This document shows, one piece after another, positions 1-6,914 of a DNA stretch of 10,431 nucleotides (position 1 is the first letter of the stretch; every line of letters begins with the position of its first letter). The DNA comes from Bacteroidales bacterium (GTDB taxonomy: Bacteria > Bacteroidota > Bacteroidia > Bacteroidales > GCA-2748055). The stretch is from NCBI GenBank assembly GCA_024763595.1, contig JANTFK010000077.1, forward strand, positions 1 through 10,431, in the 5' to 3' direction. Under the pieces are notes generated by a model that was not told the DNA's origin, did not search any database, and saw only the letters and a program-made list of their open reading frames with translations. The position numbers and the translations under genes are program-made.

Positions 1-579
1 TCACTAAATCTGAACTATCATTCACTAACCCAGCAGTCCGAATACATTTCTCCCAGTGTCAAAATTGAAGTAAGCGCCCGGTCACTTATGGAGCCAACAG
101 AGGATAGAGAGATTCAAACATTAGTTGGAGCAAATTTCCCTGGCCAGCGTTTTGCGGATTCACCAAAGCTGATAAAAACAGTTCTTCCAAAAAGGACGTT
201 TCTTGAAAAAGCCTTTCTACTTCACGAAGAGTTTAAGCGAAATCCGAAGGAAATGCGATCGGAAAGAATGAGCAGGCATCTTTATGACCTTGAGAAAATG
301 ATGAACACTGATCATTGCTCAGAGGCATTGGATGACAATGAGCTATATACTTCCATTATTGAACATAGGGCCACATTCACCAGGCTCAAAGATGTTGATT
401 ATAACACCCACCAACCTCAGCATATCGATTTCATTCCCCCCGACATTATCATCAAGGAATACTCAAGAGATTACAGCAGAATGCAGGAAAGCATGATCTT
501 CGGCGATTCTTTAGCATTCGATGTTCTCATTGACCGGTTGATTGAACTAAGATCCCGATTCCGACAAATGAAGTTCTGA
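1..579 (+). CDS. AbiEii/AbiGii-family nucleotidyltransferase toxin, C-terminal part (5' end outside window)
   Basis: The reading frame is open from base 1, so the gene starts upstream; 192 codons are visible up to TGA at 577-579. The first ATG (codon 30, base 88) is internal, because family-like sequence precedes it (YISPSVKIEVSARSLMEP). Further recognisable stretches are RTFLEKAFLLHEEF at about residues 65-78 and RMSRHLYDLEKMM at about 89-101. These are typical of the C-terminal half of AbiEii (PF08843/COG2253), the toxin of AbiE type IV toxin-antitoxin and phage abortive-infection systems. From family knowledge, AbiEii is a cytoplasmic nucleotidyltransferase held in check by the AbiEi antitoxin, which is usually encoded just upstream. 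The catalytic GS...D motif and any antitoxin would lie outside the window, so activity cannot be judged. GC over bases 61-360 is about 41%, against about 48% in a gltX sample, which fits acquired DNA. The family call is fairly firm; intactness is unknown. Confidence 0.85.
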   Translation, partial: SLNLNYHSLTQQSEYISPSVKIEVSARSLMEPTEDREIQTLVGANFPGQRFADSPKLIKTVLPKRTFLEKAFLLHEEFKRNPKEMRSERMSRHLYDLEKMMNTDHCSEALDDNELYTSIIEHRATFTRLKDVDYNTHQPQHIDFIPPDIIIKEYSRDYSRMQESMIFGDSLAFDVLIDRLIELRSRFRQMKF

Positions 580-620
580 ATATGTTAATAGCAGTCCGGG
601 TTGATAATTTGCCCAAGAAA

Positions 621-659
621 AAACCGCTAAACTCCTGTTATATAGGATCTTAGCGGTTT
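621..659 (-). terminator. Intrinsic terminator of tRNA-Cys
   Basis: A perfect 10-bp inverted repeat (AAACCGCTAA at 621-630, TTAGCGGTTT at 650-659) encloses a 19-nt loop that contains a smaller TCCT/AGGA stem. Read on the minus strand, the second arm continues into a run of six T, broken by one C and followed by TT. It begins only five bases after the tRNA 3' end, so it most likely ends tRNA-Cys transcription. On the plus strand the hairpin is followed only by TTTG, so it would be a weak terminator for the AbiEii gene. Confidence 0.8.
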
Positions 660-663
660 GTTG

Positions 664-734
664 AGGTCGGTAGCGGAGTCGAACCGCTGTACACGGTTTT
701 GCAGACCGTTGCCTAGCCACTCGGCCAACCGACC
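664..734 (-). tRNA. tRNA-Cys (anticodon GCA)
   Basis: The reverse complement folds as a complete 71-nt cloverleaf. The 7-bp acceptor stem is GGTCGGT/ACCGACC and the D arm is GCC/GGC. The anticodon stem is ACGGT/ACCGT with loop CTGCAAA, so the anticodon is GCA (Cys). The variable loop has 4 nt and the T arm is AGCGG-TTCGACT-CCGCT. The discriminator base is U73, the known identity element for CysRS. The 3' CCA is not encoded (the next bases read CAA), so it must be added by the CCA-adding enzyme. The gene stands alone; the neighbouring protein genes are on the opposite strand. Confidence 0.97.
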
Positions 735-998
735 GGGTTGTTAATATTGCGCCACAAAATTAGTAAAAAATTTAACTTCTGTTTGTTCAATCCCAAATAG
801 AGCCCGCATGTATACAGGGAAGAATACAACATATATTCAGGATGGTTACAGGGATGATATTGCTGCATCTTGCGTTCCTATGATTTCAAAAACCATGTAT
901 AACCTTTTCCATTCTGAACAAAAATCAGTAACTTCTGTCAACTTTTCTTTTTCGCGTTGGTTAATGAACTATACCTAATATTTAAATCGCAAATACCT
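735..998. other. Intergenic region between tRNA-Cys and the MscS gene
   Basis: This AT-rich stretch divides the minus-strand tRNA from the plus-strand channel gene and must hold both promoters. The likely -7 box of tRNA-Cys is at 755-762 (listed separately). I found no convincing TAnnTTTG box for the channel gene and no coding potential. An 8-base direct repeat TACAGGGA at 813-820 and 847-854 is the only other regularity I noticed and is probably chance. Confidence 0.5.
755..762 (-). promoter_or_regulatory. Predicted Bacteroidota -7 box for tRNA-Cys
   Basis: On the minus strand these bases read TAATTTTG, an exact match to the Bacteroidota -7 consensus TAnnTTTG. The box ends about 20 bases before the tRNA 5' end at 734, leaving a short leader. 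A TTG at 788-790 (minus strand) could be the -33 element, but the 25-bp spacer is longer than usual, so only the -7 part is proposed. Confidence 0.5.
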
Positions 999-1820
999 AT
1001 GGAAAACATTCAGGAAGTACTTGACCGCCTTAGTTCACTGTTCATACGCTATGGTATGAAGTTCCTCCTTACCATCGTCGTGCTGATTGTCGGACTTATT
1101 GTGATCAAATGGATCACACGGGCACTGGTCCGTTTGATGAAAAAAAGCAATGTGAATGAGTCGCTGATTCCTTTTCTTAGATCCCTGACCAACATCCTGT
1201 TAAAAGCCATGCTGATCATCAGTGTTTTGAGCATGGTAGGGATACAGATGATGTCATTTGTCGCAGTACTGGGTGCTGCCGGCCTGGCTGTTGGCATGGC
1301 CCTCCAGGGAACGCTTCAGAATTTTGCCGGTGGAGTGATGATCCTGCTTTTCAAACCCTATGAAGTGGGCGATTTCATCGAAGCACAGGGCTATATGGGC
1401 ACAGTCAAAGAGATTCAGATCTTTACTACATCCCTGCTTACTCCTGATAACAGGAAGGTGATTATCCCCAATTCACCGCTGGCCACCAATGCATTGACCA
1501 ATTTTTCGGCCATGCCGACACGTCGAATTGATTTCTCCTTTGGGATCGGGTATGAAGATGATATTGATAAAGCCAGGGAAATTCTGTTGAAGATGGCAAA
1601 GGAAGATGACCGCATACTTAAAGATGACAATCCCCCCGAAGTAATGGTGGAAGCGTTGGCTGACAGTTCTGTTAACCTGAAGCTCAGGGTATGGTTAAAT
1701 GCATCGGATTACTGGGGCGTATTCTTTGATTTTACTGAGAATGCGAAAAAGCGTTTTGACGGTGCTGCAATCTCCATCCCTTATCCGCAACAGGATGTAC
1801 ACTTATACAACCATAAGTGA
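999..1820 (+). CDS. MscS-family small-conductance mechanosensitive ion channel
   Basis: The product is an inner-membrane channel that opens under membrane tension to release solutes during hypo-osmotic shock. The chosen ATG at 999 gives 273 aa, near the 286 aa of E. coli MscS; a TTG at 957 in the same frame would add 14 residues but is less likely. Three hydrophobic segments are visible at about residues 20-37, 63-82 and 86-117. The third is the Gly/Ala-rich pore helix (LGAAGLAVGMALQGTLQNFA) followed by the family signature FKPYEVGDFIE at 118-128. The beta domain follows (GTVKEI..FTT.L.TPDNRKVIIPNS, about 134-159), and then the alpha/beta cytoplasmic vestibule domain to the C-terminus. It is monocistronic and convergent with glnS, with only 9 bases between the stop codons and no clear terminator between them. 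The MscS family is certain; the exact paralogue is not. Confidence 0.95.
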   Translation: MENIQEVLDRLSSLFIRYGMKFLLTIVVLIVGLIVIKWITRALVRLMKKSNVNESLIPFLRSLTNILLKAMLIISVLSMVGIQMMSFVAVLGAAGLAVGMALQGTLQNFAGGVMILLFKPYEVGDFIEAQGYMGTVKEIQIFTTSLLTPDNRKVIIPNSPLATNALTNFSAMPTRRIDFSFGIGYEDDIDKAREILLKMAKEDDRILKDDNPPEVMVEALADSSVNLKLRVWLNASDYWGVFFDFTENAKKRFDGAAISIPYPQQDVHLYNHK

Positions 1821-1829
1821 TCCAACGAG

Positions 1830-3518
1830 TTAACGTCTTTTGGACCAGGTGTCCCGCAGGGGGACTGTCCGGTTGAAAACAAGCTTTCCCCGGGTCGAAT
1901 CAGGGTCCACGTTAAAATATCCAAGCCTCTGGAACTGAAAATGGTCCAGGGGCTTTGCTTCTTTCAGGGAGGGCTCCACATAGCCAGTGATCACCTTCAG
2001 GGAACCTGGATTCAGAAAATCGAAGGGATCCTTATCCTTGTGACCTGCCGGTTCCGGATCATTAAAGAGCCGGTCGTATAACCTCACCTCAGCCTCAAGT
2101 GCATGTCTGGCAGATACCCAGTGCAGTGTTCCTTTCACCTTCCGGTTGGCTTCGGGTCCGCCGCTGCGGGTAGCTTCATCATAGGTGCAGTAAACCTCTA
2201 CAATATTCCCTTCCGAATTCTTCTTAAAATCCTCGCACCTGACAATATAAGCCGATTTCAACCTTACCTCTCTTCCGGGTCCAAGCCTGAAAAATTTCCT
2301 GGGCGGATCTTCCATAAAATCTTCTTTTTCGATATAGATCTCCCGTGAGAAAGGAATGGTACGGCTGCCCATGGATTCATCCTCGGGATTGTTGATGATT
2401 TCCAATTGCTCGGTTTTATCCTCCGGATAGTTGGTTATAATTACCTTCAGGGGATTCAATACAGCCATGACCCGGGATGTACGTTTATTCAGGTCTTCCC
2501 TGACCGCAAATTCCAGTAATCCGATATCATTATTGGCCATTACCTTGGTGTACCCGATACTGTCGTTAAAGTTACGGATTGCTTCAGGAGTATAACCTCT
2601 TCGGCGCAGGCCGGTGAGTGTGGGCATCCGGGGATCGTCCCATCCGTGCACGTACCCTTTTTTTACCATCTCAAGCAATACCCTTTTACTGAGTACTGTA
2701 TAGGTCAGGTTGAGCCGGTTGAATTCAATTTGCCGTGGCCTGTAACTATTCTCCTTCAGGTGTTCTACCAGCCAGTCATACAGTGGACGGTGAACCTCAA
2801 ACTCCAATGTGCAAAGTGAGTGCGTCACACCTTCGAAATAATCCGATTGGCCATGCGCAAAGTCATACATGGGATATACTTTCCAGGTATCACCGGTTCT
2901 GTGATGTGGATGGTGCAGGATACGGTAGATCACCGGATCGCGCATATGCATATTGGGAGAGGCCATATCAATCCTGGCTCTCAATACCCTGGCACCTTCC
3001 GGAAACTCACCAGCATTCATCCGATGAAAAAGATCCAGGTTTTCCTCAACGGACCTCTCCCTGTAAGGACTGGGTGTTCCAGCTTCTGTGGGAGTTCCTT
3101 TCTGGCTGGCAATCTCATCAGAGGATTGATCATCCACATAGGCCATACCCTTTTTAATCAAATCGATGGCAAAGTCAAAGAGTCTACCGAAATAATCCGA
3201 CGCAAAATACTCCCGGTCTTCCCAGTCAAACCCCAGCCACCGGATATCCTCCTTGATGGAATCCACATACTCCACATCCTCTTTAATGGGATTGGTATCA
3301 TCAAACCTCAGGTTACATTTGCCTCCATACTTCTCCGCAATACCAAAATCGAGACAGATGGCCTTGGCATGACCGATATGGAGGTACCCATTGGGTTCGG
3401 GTGGAAAACGGGTGTGAACCTTTCCATGATACCTGCCGGTCTGCAGGTCCTCCTCAACGATGGCTTCGATGAAATTCAGGCTTCTCTTTTCTACGGTATC
3501 TTCTTTTGGCTCAGTCAT
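1830..3518 (-). CDS. glnS: Glutaminyl-tRNA synthetase
   Basis: GlnRS charges tRNA-Gln with glutamine using ATP in the cytoplasm (class I, subclass Ib). The ATG at 3518 gives 562 aa, close to E. coli GlnRS (554 aa); an in-frame upstream start at 3563 would add a 15-residue tail that overlaps the predicted promoter. The ATP-site motif is PPEPNGYLHIGHAKA (HIGH at residues 47-50) and the second signature is VLSKR at 275-279, a usual variant of KMSKS. The region RFDDTNP (71-77) and the TLEFEVHRPLYDWL block (237-250) are GlnRS-like rather than GluRS-like. The C-terminal beta-barrel anticodon-binding domain starts around residue 330. A dedicated GlnRS means glutaminyl-tRNA can be made directly, so the GltX in this window probably charges only tRNA-Glu (inference). 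The gene is divergent from folB and convergent with the channel gene. Confidence 0.97.
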   Translation of the reverse strand: MTEPKEDTVEKRSLNFIEAIVEEDLQTGRYHGKVHTRFPPEPNGYLHIGHAKAICLDFGIAEKYGGKCNLRFDDTNPIKEDVEYVDSIKEDIRWLGFDWEDREYFASDYFGRLFDFAIDLIKKGMAYVDDQSSDEIASQKGTPTEAGTPSPYRERSVEENLDLFHRMNAGEFPEGARVLRARIDMASPNMHMRDPVIYRILHHPHHRTGDTWKVYPMYDFAHGQSDYFEGVTHSLCTLEFEVHRPLYDWLVEHLKENSYRPRQIEFNRLNLTYTVLSKRVLLEMVKKGYVHGWDDPRMPTLTGLRRRGYTPEAIRNFNDSIGYTKVMANNDIGLLEFAVREDLNKRTSRVMAVLNPLKVIITNYPEDKTEQLEIINNPEDESMGSRTIPFSREIYIEKEDFMEDPPRKFFRLGPGREVRLKSAYIVRCEDFKKNSEGNIVEVYCTYDEATRSGGPEANRKVKGTLHWVSARHALEAEVRLYDRLFNDPEPAGHKDKDPFDFLNPGSLKVITGYVEPSLKEAKPLDHFQFQRLGYFNVDPDSTRGKLVFNRTVPLRDTWSKRR

Positions 3519-3538
3519 TATTCTCCCGATTAGGCCAA

Positions 3539-3546
3539 CAAAATTA
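3539..3546 (-). promoter_or_regulatory. Predicted -7 box for glnS
   Basis: The minus strand reads TAATTTTG, an exact TAnnTTTG match and identical to the box in front of tRNA-Cys. It lies 20 bases upstream of the glnS ATG, giving a short leader, and this supports the internal ATG at 3518 over the longer reading. No clear -33 TTG at normal spacing was found. Confidence 0.5.
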
Positions 3547-3674
3547 ATAAATCTGGTGAACAAAAAATGTTAATCAGGGATGGACAAAACAGCAGCAGCA
3601 TGGAATACCAAACAGGCAGCAGGTATTTACAGACATTTTTCGTAATATTAACTATTGCTGAAATCAGAAAGATC

Positions 3675-4031
3675 ATGGGAAAGATCATCATAGAAGAGAT
3701 GGAGTTTTATGCTTTTCACGGGCACTACCAGGAGGAGCAGATTGTGGGTAACCGGTTCCTGGTGGACCTGGAAATTGAATCCAATCTGTCAGCACCCGCC
3801 AACTCCGACCAGTTGGAAGATGCTGTAAATTACCAGCAGGCATACCAGATCATCAGAAAGGAGATGCGCAAAAAAAAGTCCAATCTCCTGGAAAATATCG
3901 GGAAACGGATACTGGATGCCCTTTTCAGCGAAATGGAAGGAATAGCCCGGGTAACCTTAAGGATCAGGAAAATGCACCCCCCCATGGGAGGACCCATCAA
4001 GTCGGTGGGTGTTACCATGAGCCGTCCATAA
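3675..4031 (+). CDS. folB: Dihydroneopterin aldolase (folate biosynthesis)
   Basis: FolB converts 7,8-dihydroneopterin to 6-hydroxymethyl-7,8-dihydropterin and glycolaldehyde, a step in tetrahydrofolate synthesis. The ATG at 3675 gives 118 aa, the normal family size. The same frame is open back to 3567, but those 36 codons do not resemble the family. Visible features are the N-terminal strand and FYAFHGHYQEE (11-21), which carries the substrate-site Glu; VNYQQAY (51-57) with the conserved Tyr; LLENIGKRI (71-79) with the pterin-anchoring Glu73; and RKMHPPMGG (98-106), where Lys99 is the likely catalytic lysine. A run of eight A (3870-3877) and a run of seven C (3977-3983) lie inside the gene but the frame is intact. 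It is divergent from glnS, with 156 bases between the two starts. No other folate genes are in the window. Confidence 0.93.
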   Translation: MGKIIIEEMEFYAFHGHYQEEQIVGNRFLVDLEIESNLSAPANSDQLEDAVNYQQAYQIIRKEMRKKKSNLLENIGKRILDALFSEMEGIARVTLRIRKMHPPMGGPIKSVGVTMSRP

Positions 4032-4135
4032 GCAGATTAAAAGATTAGCCCGGAATCGTCCGATAAAGCCTGAAAAGGAAGGTGTGATAAATAATCTCCT
4101 GTCCGGCTGGTGCAAACTTTTGTAAATTGTTACAT

Positions 4136-4633
4136 GTGATCCATCCAGGAATTTATCTGTATGAAAAGTACAATTTCAGGGTATTCTCCCTTCTGATGGC
4201 CCTGCTTACTATTGCTTTTCTGATAAATGGCCTGTATCTGATAGCTGCATTGTCAATGGTCCTGGGAATCGCGCTTTCATTTTCGTACCAGGGTATAAAA
4301 ATTGATCCTGCAAGGCGGAAATATATTAAATACGACCGGTTCCTGTGGATTCATATCGGCAGGTGGGAAGCACTCTCCACTCCATCTTATGTAACCATCG
4401 TACGGATCAACCTGAGCAACCAGCGAACCTTTGCTTCTCCCATGGTGCTTCCGGAAAATAAAAAAGAAGCTAAAGCTTACAAAGTAAACCTTGTGGTGGA
4501 AGGAGACGAGCGCTATATCAGCATTGGCAGGGGCTCCCTTGACAAAATGACCGGGGAAGCACTCAGATTGGGCAGGCATTTGGGAATCCGGGTGCTTGAC
4601 TATACCACCCACAATAAAAAGTGGATCCTTTAA
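4136..4633 (+). CDS. Uncharacterised protein with an N-terminal membrane hairpin
   Basis: I do not recognise this gene with confidence. The frame is open from a stop at 4088-4090 and has no ATG before 4196. The start is therefore TTG 4127, GTG 4136 or ATG 4196; I chose GTG 4136 (165 aa), because sequence upstream of 4196 looks protein-like (IHPGIYLYEKYNFRV). Residues about 17-50 are strongly hydrophobic and probably form two closely spaced membrane helices. The remaining roughly 110 residues are soluble, alternate hydrophobic and charged positions as in beta-strands, and end in a helix (GEALRLGRHLGIRVLD). A run of basic and aromatic residues (ARRKYIKYDRFLWIHIGRWEAL) follows the helices. This arrangement recalls small membrane-tethered PH-like proteins, but that is only a guess. 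It lies 104 bases after folB on the same strand, with no terminator seen between them. Confidence 0.7.
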   Translation: MIHPGIYLYEKYNFRVFSLLMALLTIAFLINGLYLIAALSMVLGIALSFSYQGIKIDPARRKYIKYDRFLWIHIGRWEALSTPSYVTIVRINLSNQRTFASPMVLPENKKEAKAYKVNLVVEGDERYISIGRGSLDKMTGEALRLGRHLGIRVLDYTTHNKKWIL

Positions 4634-4667
4634 ACCAATCTCATGCTCCTGGTATCAAGGATTACCT

Positions 4668-4699
4668 AAAAAAAAGACCGCCCTGAAAAGGCAGTCTTT
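4668..4699 (-). terminator. Intrinsic terminator of the outer-membrane protein gene
   Basis: On the minus strand this is a 10-bp stem (AAAGACTGCC/GGCGGTCTTT, one G-U wobble) with a 7-nt loop at 4683-4689. It runs directly into eight T (A run at 4668-4675 on the plus strand). It starts 25 bases after the stop codon of the beta-barrel protein gene. In the plus direction the stem has a C-A mismatch and only three T, so it would terminate the 4136-4633 gene poorly. Confidence 0.85.
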
Positions 4700-4724
4700 C
4701 TGAAAAAGTCGTTAAGCTCCGGTA

Positions 4725-5357
4725 TTAAAACCAGATTCCCAGTGATATGACCCACTGGCTGGGACGGGCATCCAGTGTGAAATCGCTGCCCCCCACTGAA
4801 AGTGTTTCACCCAGCTTGCTCAGGGAACCTTCATACCTGGCATCCAGTGTTAATTTACCAAGTCCCACTCCCAGGCCTGCCTGAAATCCCCAGGTCATGG
4901 AGTTGGAGAAAAGTGTATAATCCGGCTGTAATTCGGTCAGGTCAGTGGATTCGCTCAGGACATACGATCCCACCGGTCCGGCATTAATACGTATAGGGCC
5001 CAGTTTTACACCCACCAGCAATGGAACATCGATCCGGCTAAAACTTACATTCAGCGTTTCTGTAGCACCTCCCTGAACAATTTTATCCAATGTTCCGCCA
5101 CCAGCATTAAAATAAGCTTCCGGCTGCACATACAACATGGCGATCTTGATACGGGTCTGTATACCCAGATGATACCCCATCACCCCATCACCGGTAGCCA
5201 GATCATAAACAGCCTGACCATCATTGAGACCCGTCAGATCTTCAATTTTAAGTGAAGAGAATCCGATCCCAGCTTTGATCCCGTATCTGAATAGCTGTGC
5301 ATCTGCCACCTGGAACAGAAAGAAAGATGCAACCAGAACTAAAATGAGCTTTTTCAT
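4725..5357 (-). CDS. Outer-membrane beta-barrel protein (porin-like, PF13568 type)
   Basis: This is a 210-aa secreted protein. MKKLILVLVASFFLFQVADA is a clear Sec signal peptide, with probable cleavage after Ala20. The mature part opens with FRYGIKAGIGFSSLKIEDL and continues as alternating beta-strands rich in Gly and aromatic residues (GYHLGIQTRI, LYVQPEAYF, VPLLVGVKLGPIRINAGPVGSYVL, WGFQAGLGVGLGKLTLDARYEGSL). It ends in Phe (VISLGIWF), the usual C-terminal signal for assembly by the BAM complex. Size and pattern match the Bacteroidota OMP_b-brl_2 family of small 8-strand-like barrels, whose functions are mostly unknown. It follows tcdA by 90 bases on the same strand and has its own terminator. 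It may be transcribed separately or by read-through from the gltX-tatD-tcdA unit. Confidence 0.9.
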   Translation of the reverse strand: MKKLILVLVASFFLFQVADAQLFRYGIKAGIGFSSLKIEDLTGLNDGQAVYDLATGDGVMGYHLGIQTRIKIAMLYVQPEAYFNAGGGTLDKIVQGGATETLNVSFSRIDVPLLVGVKLGPIRINAGPVGSYVLSESTDLTELQPDYTLFSNSMTWGFQAGLGVGLGKLTLDARYEGSLSKLGETLSVGGSDFTLDARPSQWVISLGIWF

Positions 5358-5403
5358 GGTATATTGATTTTGATTGAACGTTGATCTTGCTATTAAACGC
5401 CAA

Positions 5404-5415
5404 TTAACCGGTTAA
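5404..5415. promoter_or_regulatory. Perfect 12-bp palindrome upstream of the outer-membrane protein gene
   Basis: TTAACCGGTTAA is a perfect palindrome 46 bases upstream of the beta-barrel gene's ATG (minus strand), in the 90-base gap after tcdA. Its position would suit an operator for a dimeric regulator, but there is no further support and chance occurrence is possible. Confidence 0.25.
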
Positions 5416-5447
5416 GGTTGCACCAATCGTGATAAAACAGTCATTTT

Positions 5448-6194
5448 TCAACCATCCCGACTGAGGCCAATGAGGTCCCTGACCACAACAGAAGCAAGTG
5501 TACACCCGAAAATGGCCGGAATAAAGGAGATGGTTCCCACAGTTGACTTTTTATTTGGCTCACCTTCTACAGGAATAATCTGCTCCCTGGATACCTGCTC
5601 GGTGGAAAAGACCACTTTAAACCCTCCTTGTATATCAAGCTTGCGCAGCTTTTTCCTGAGCAAATAGGCAAGACGGTCATTGTAGGTATCACTGAAATCG
5701 GCTACCCGTATTTGAGAAGGATCCACTCTGCCCCCGGATCCCATGGAACTGGTTAGCCTTTGTCCGCGCCGGATGGTATGATAGATCAGCCAGATTTTCG
5801 GAGAGAGGGTATCAATGGCATCAACTACATAGTCAAATGGCTCTTCCAGAATTTCCGGGATCCGCTCTTCATTGATAAATTCATCCAAAACGGTCAGCTC
5901 AAGCCCCGGATTGATATCCATCAGGTGCTCGCCCATCACAAGTGCCTTCTTTTTGCCCAAAGCAGAATGCGTGGCGGGGAGTTGCCGGTTCAGGTTACCC
6001 GGCTGGATGGTATCCGCATCGATGATGGTCATCCTGCCAGCGCCACTCCTGCAAATCATCTCCGCCGCCATTGAACCCACTCCCCCCATACCGGCAACAA
6101 GGATATTGGAATTGCGGAGTTTTGCATGTTTCGCTTCACCCACCAATTGAATGGAGCGTTCCTGCCAGCCTGGATGCGGACCGGGATTTGTCAT
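5448..6194 (-). CDS. tcdA: tRNA threonylcarbamoyladenosine dehydratase (ThiF/MoeB-like)
   Basis: TcdA uses ATP to dehydrate t6A37 of ANN-decoding tRNAs to the cyclic ct6A form. The ATG at 6194 gives 248 aa, near E. coli TcdA (268). The frame is open up to 6422, but those extra codons overlap the tatD coding region and do not resemble the family. Visible features are the adenylate-binding loop VAGMGGVGS (33-41), the IIDADTIQPGNLNRQ block (57-71), the YVVDAIDTLSPK stretch (122-133), GSGGRVDPSQI (152-162) and VFSTE (195-199), and a hydrophobic C-terminal helix (FIPAIFGCTLAS). All align in order with E. coli TcdA, which separates it from MoeB and ThiF. It starts 10 bases after the tatD stop, so it is very probably the last gene of a gltX-tatD-tcdA operon, a sensible grouping with a tRNA synthetase. 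Confidence 0.93.
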   Translation of the reverse strand: MTNPGPHPGWQERSIQLVGEAKHAKLRNSNILVAGMGGVGSMAAEMICRSGAGRMTIIDADTIQPGNLNRQLPATHSALGKKKALVMGEHLMDINPGLELTVLDEFINEERIPEILEEPFDYVVDAIDTLSPKIWLIYHTIRRGQRLTSSMGSGGRVDPSQIRVADFSDTYNDRLAYLLRKKLRKLDIQGGFKVVFSTEQVSREQIIPVEGEPNKKSTVGTISFIPAIFGCTLASVVVRDLIGLSRDG

Positions 6195-6204
6195 CAAATA
6201 AAGT

Positions 6205-6894
6205 TCACAACAGATCAGCAAACCTTGGCAGATGTGCCCTGGCATTCTCAAAAATCTGAATCCGCAGTTGATCCACAGATACACCCTTGACCTCAGCAGC
6301 AAAATGATAAATCTCTCTGATATCGATATCGCCCTCATCGGTCTCCAGAAACAGCTTTTCAACCGGTACCTTATGAACGGCCTCAACGATCTTTGAATGC
6401 TCCCTGGCAATGGCCTGGCCAAAAGATATCAGAAATCCTGCCCCAATCAACTCTTCAGCCATCTGCGCGCTGCCGTTGTAACCATGTATAATCATGGGAA
6501 CCACGGGTTTATGAGTCTTCATGAATGTTATCATTTCATTAAATGCCCTTACCACATGTAGAATGACCGGCAGATCTGTGTATTCAGCAATCTCAACCTG
6601 TTTTTCAAAAATCCGCATCTGCATATCCATTGGCGCTTCAATGGACTTATCAAGTCCAATCTCTCCCACAGCAAAAACATGGAGATTTTCGGTGGCAAGC
6701 CTCACCTTGTTCAGGGTTTCCTCTTCTTCTACCTTACCCACATTGTATGGGTGAAAACCCACTGAATAATATCCATTCTCAATATCATCCGGTGGATAAT
6801 CTTTGGCCATCAGGTTCATCATCACCCACTCCTGGATGTTATTTGCATGTCTGTGTCCGTGAATATTTATAAATATTTTTTGTCCTGTCTGCAT
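6205..6894 (-). CDS. TatD-family metal-dependent hydrolase
   Basis: This is a 229-aa TIM-barrel amidohydrolase of the TatD family; characterised members are metal-dependent DNases or deacylases. Metal-site motifs appear in order: HGH (12-14) for the usual HxH, VGEIGLD (76-82) with the bridging Glu, ILH (His113), IIHGYNGS (His137) and LFLETDEGD (Asp186). All expected metal ligands are therefore present. It is shorter than E. coli TatD (260 aa), and the usual DxHxH opening reads NIHGH, as I would expect for the short Bacteroidota branch. It starts 20 bases after the gltX stop and ends 10 bases before tcdA, so it is mid-operon. The real substrate is not known; the tRNA-related context hints at nucleic acid work but does not prove it. 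Confidence 0.9.
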   Translation of the reverse strand: MQTGQKIFINIHGHRHANNIQEWVMMNLMAKDYPPDDIENGYYSVGFHPYNVGKVEEEETLNKVRLATENLHVFAVGEIGLDKSIEAPMDMQMRIFEKQVEIAEYTDLPVILHVVRAFNEMITFMKTHKPVVPMIIHGYNGSAQMAEELIGAGFLISFGQAIAREHSKIVEAVHKVPVEKLFLETDEGDIDIREIYHFAAEVKGVSVDQLRIQIFENARAHLPRFADLL

Positions 6895-6914
6895 TTTTCT
6901 CTCTAATATCTATG

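Noticed and set aside
2820..3533. Long 237-codon open frame on the plus strand, antisense to glnS
   Set aside because: It lies wholly opposite the well supported glnS gene, has no recognisable motif, and its composition is what antisense codons of a conserved gene give.
3589..3600. Short CAG repeat upstream of folB
   Set aside because: Only about four units, too short to be a meaningful microsatellite.
3567..3674. Upstream in-frame extension of folB
   Set aside because: The 36 codons lack family similarity; ATG 3675 lies directly before the conserved first strand and gives the normal 118 aa.
3870..3983. A8 and C7 homopolymer runs in folB as phase-variation switches
   Set aside because: The frame is intact, FolB is a housekeeping enzyme, and runs of this length are common by chance; the C7 run encodes the conserved Pro-Pro motif.
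6195..6422. N-terminal extension of tcdA into tatD
   Set aside because: The 76 extra codons overlap the conserved tatD coding region in another frame and resemble no ThiF-family N-terminus; ATG 6194 gives the expected length.
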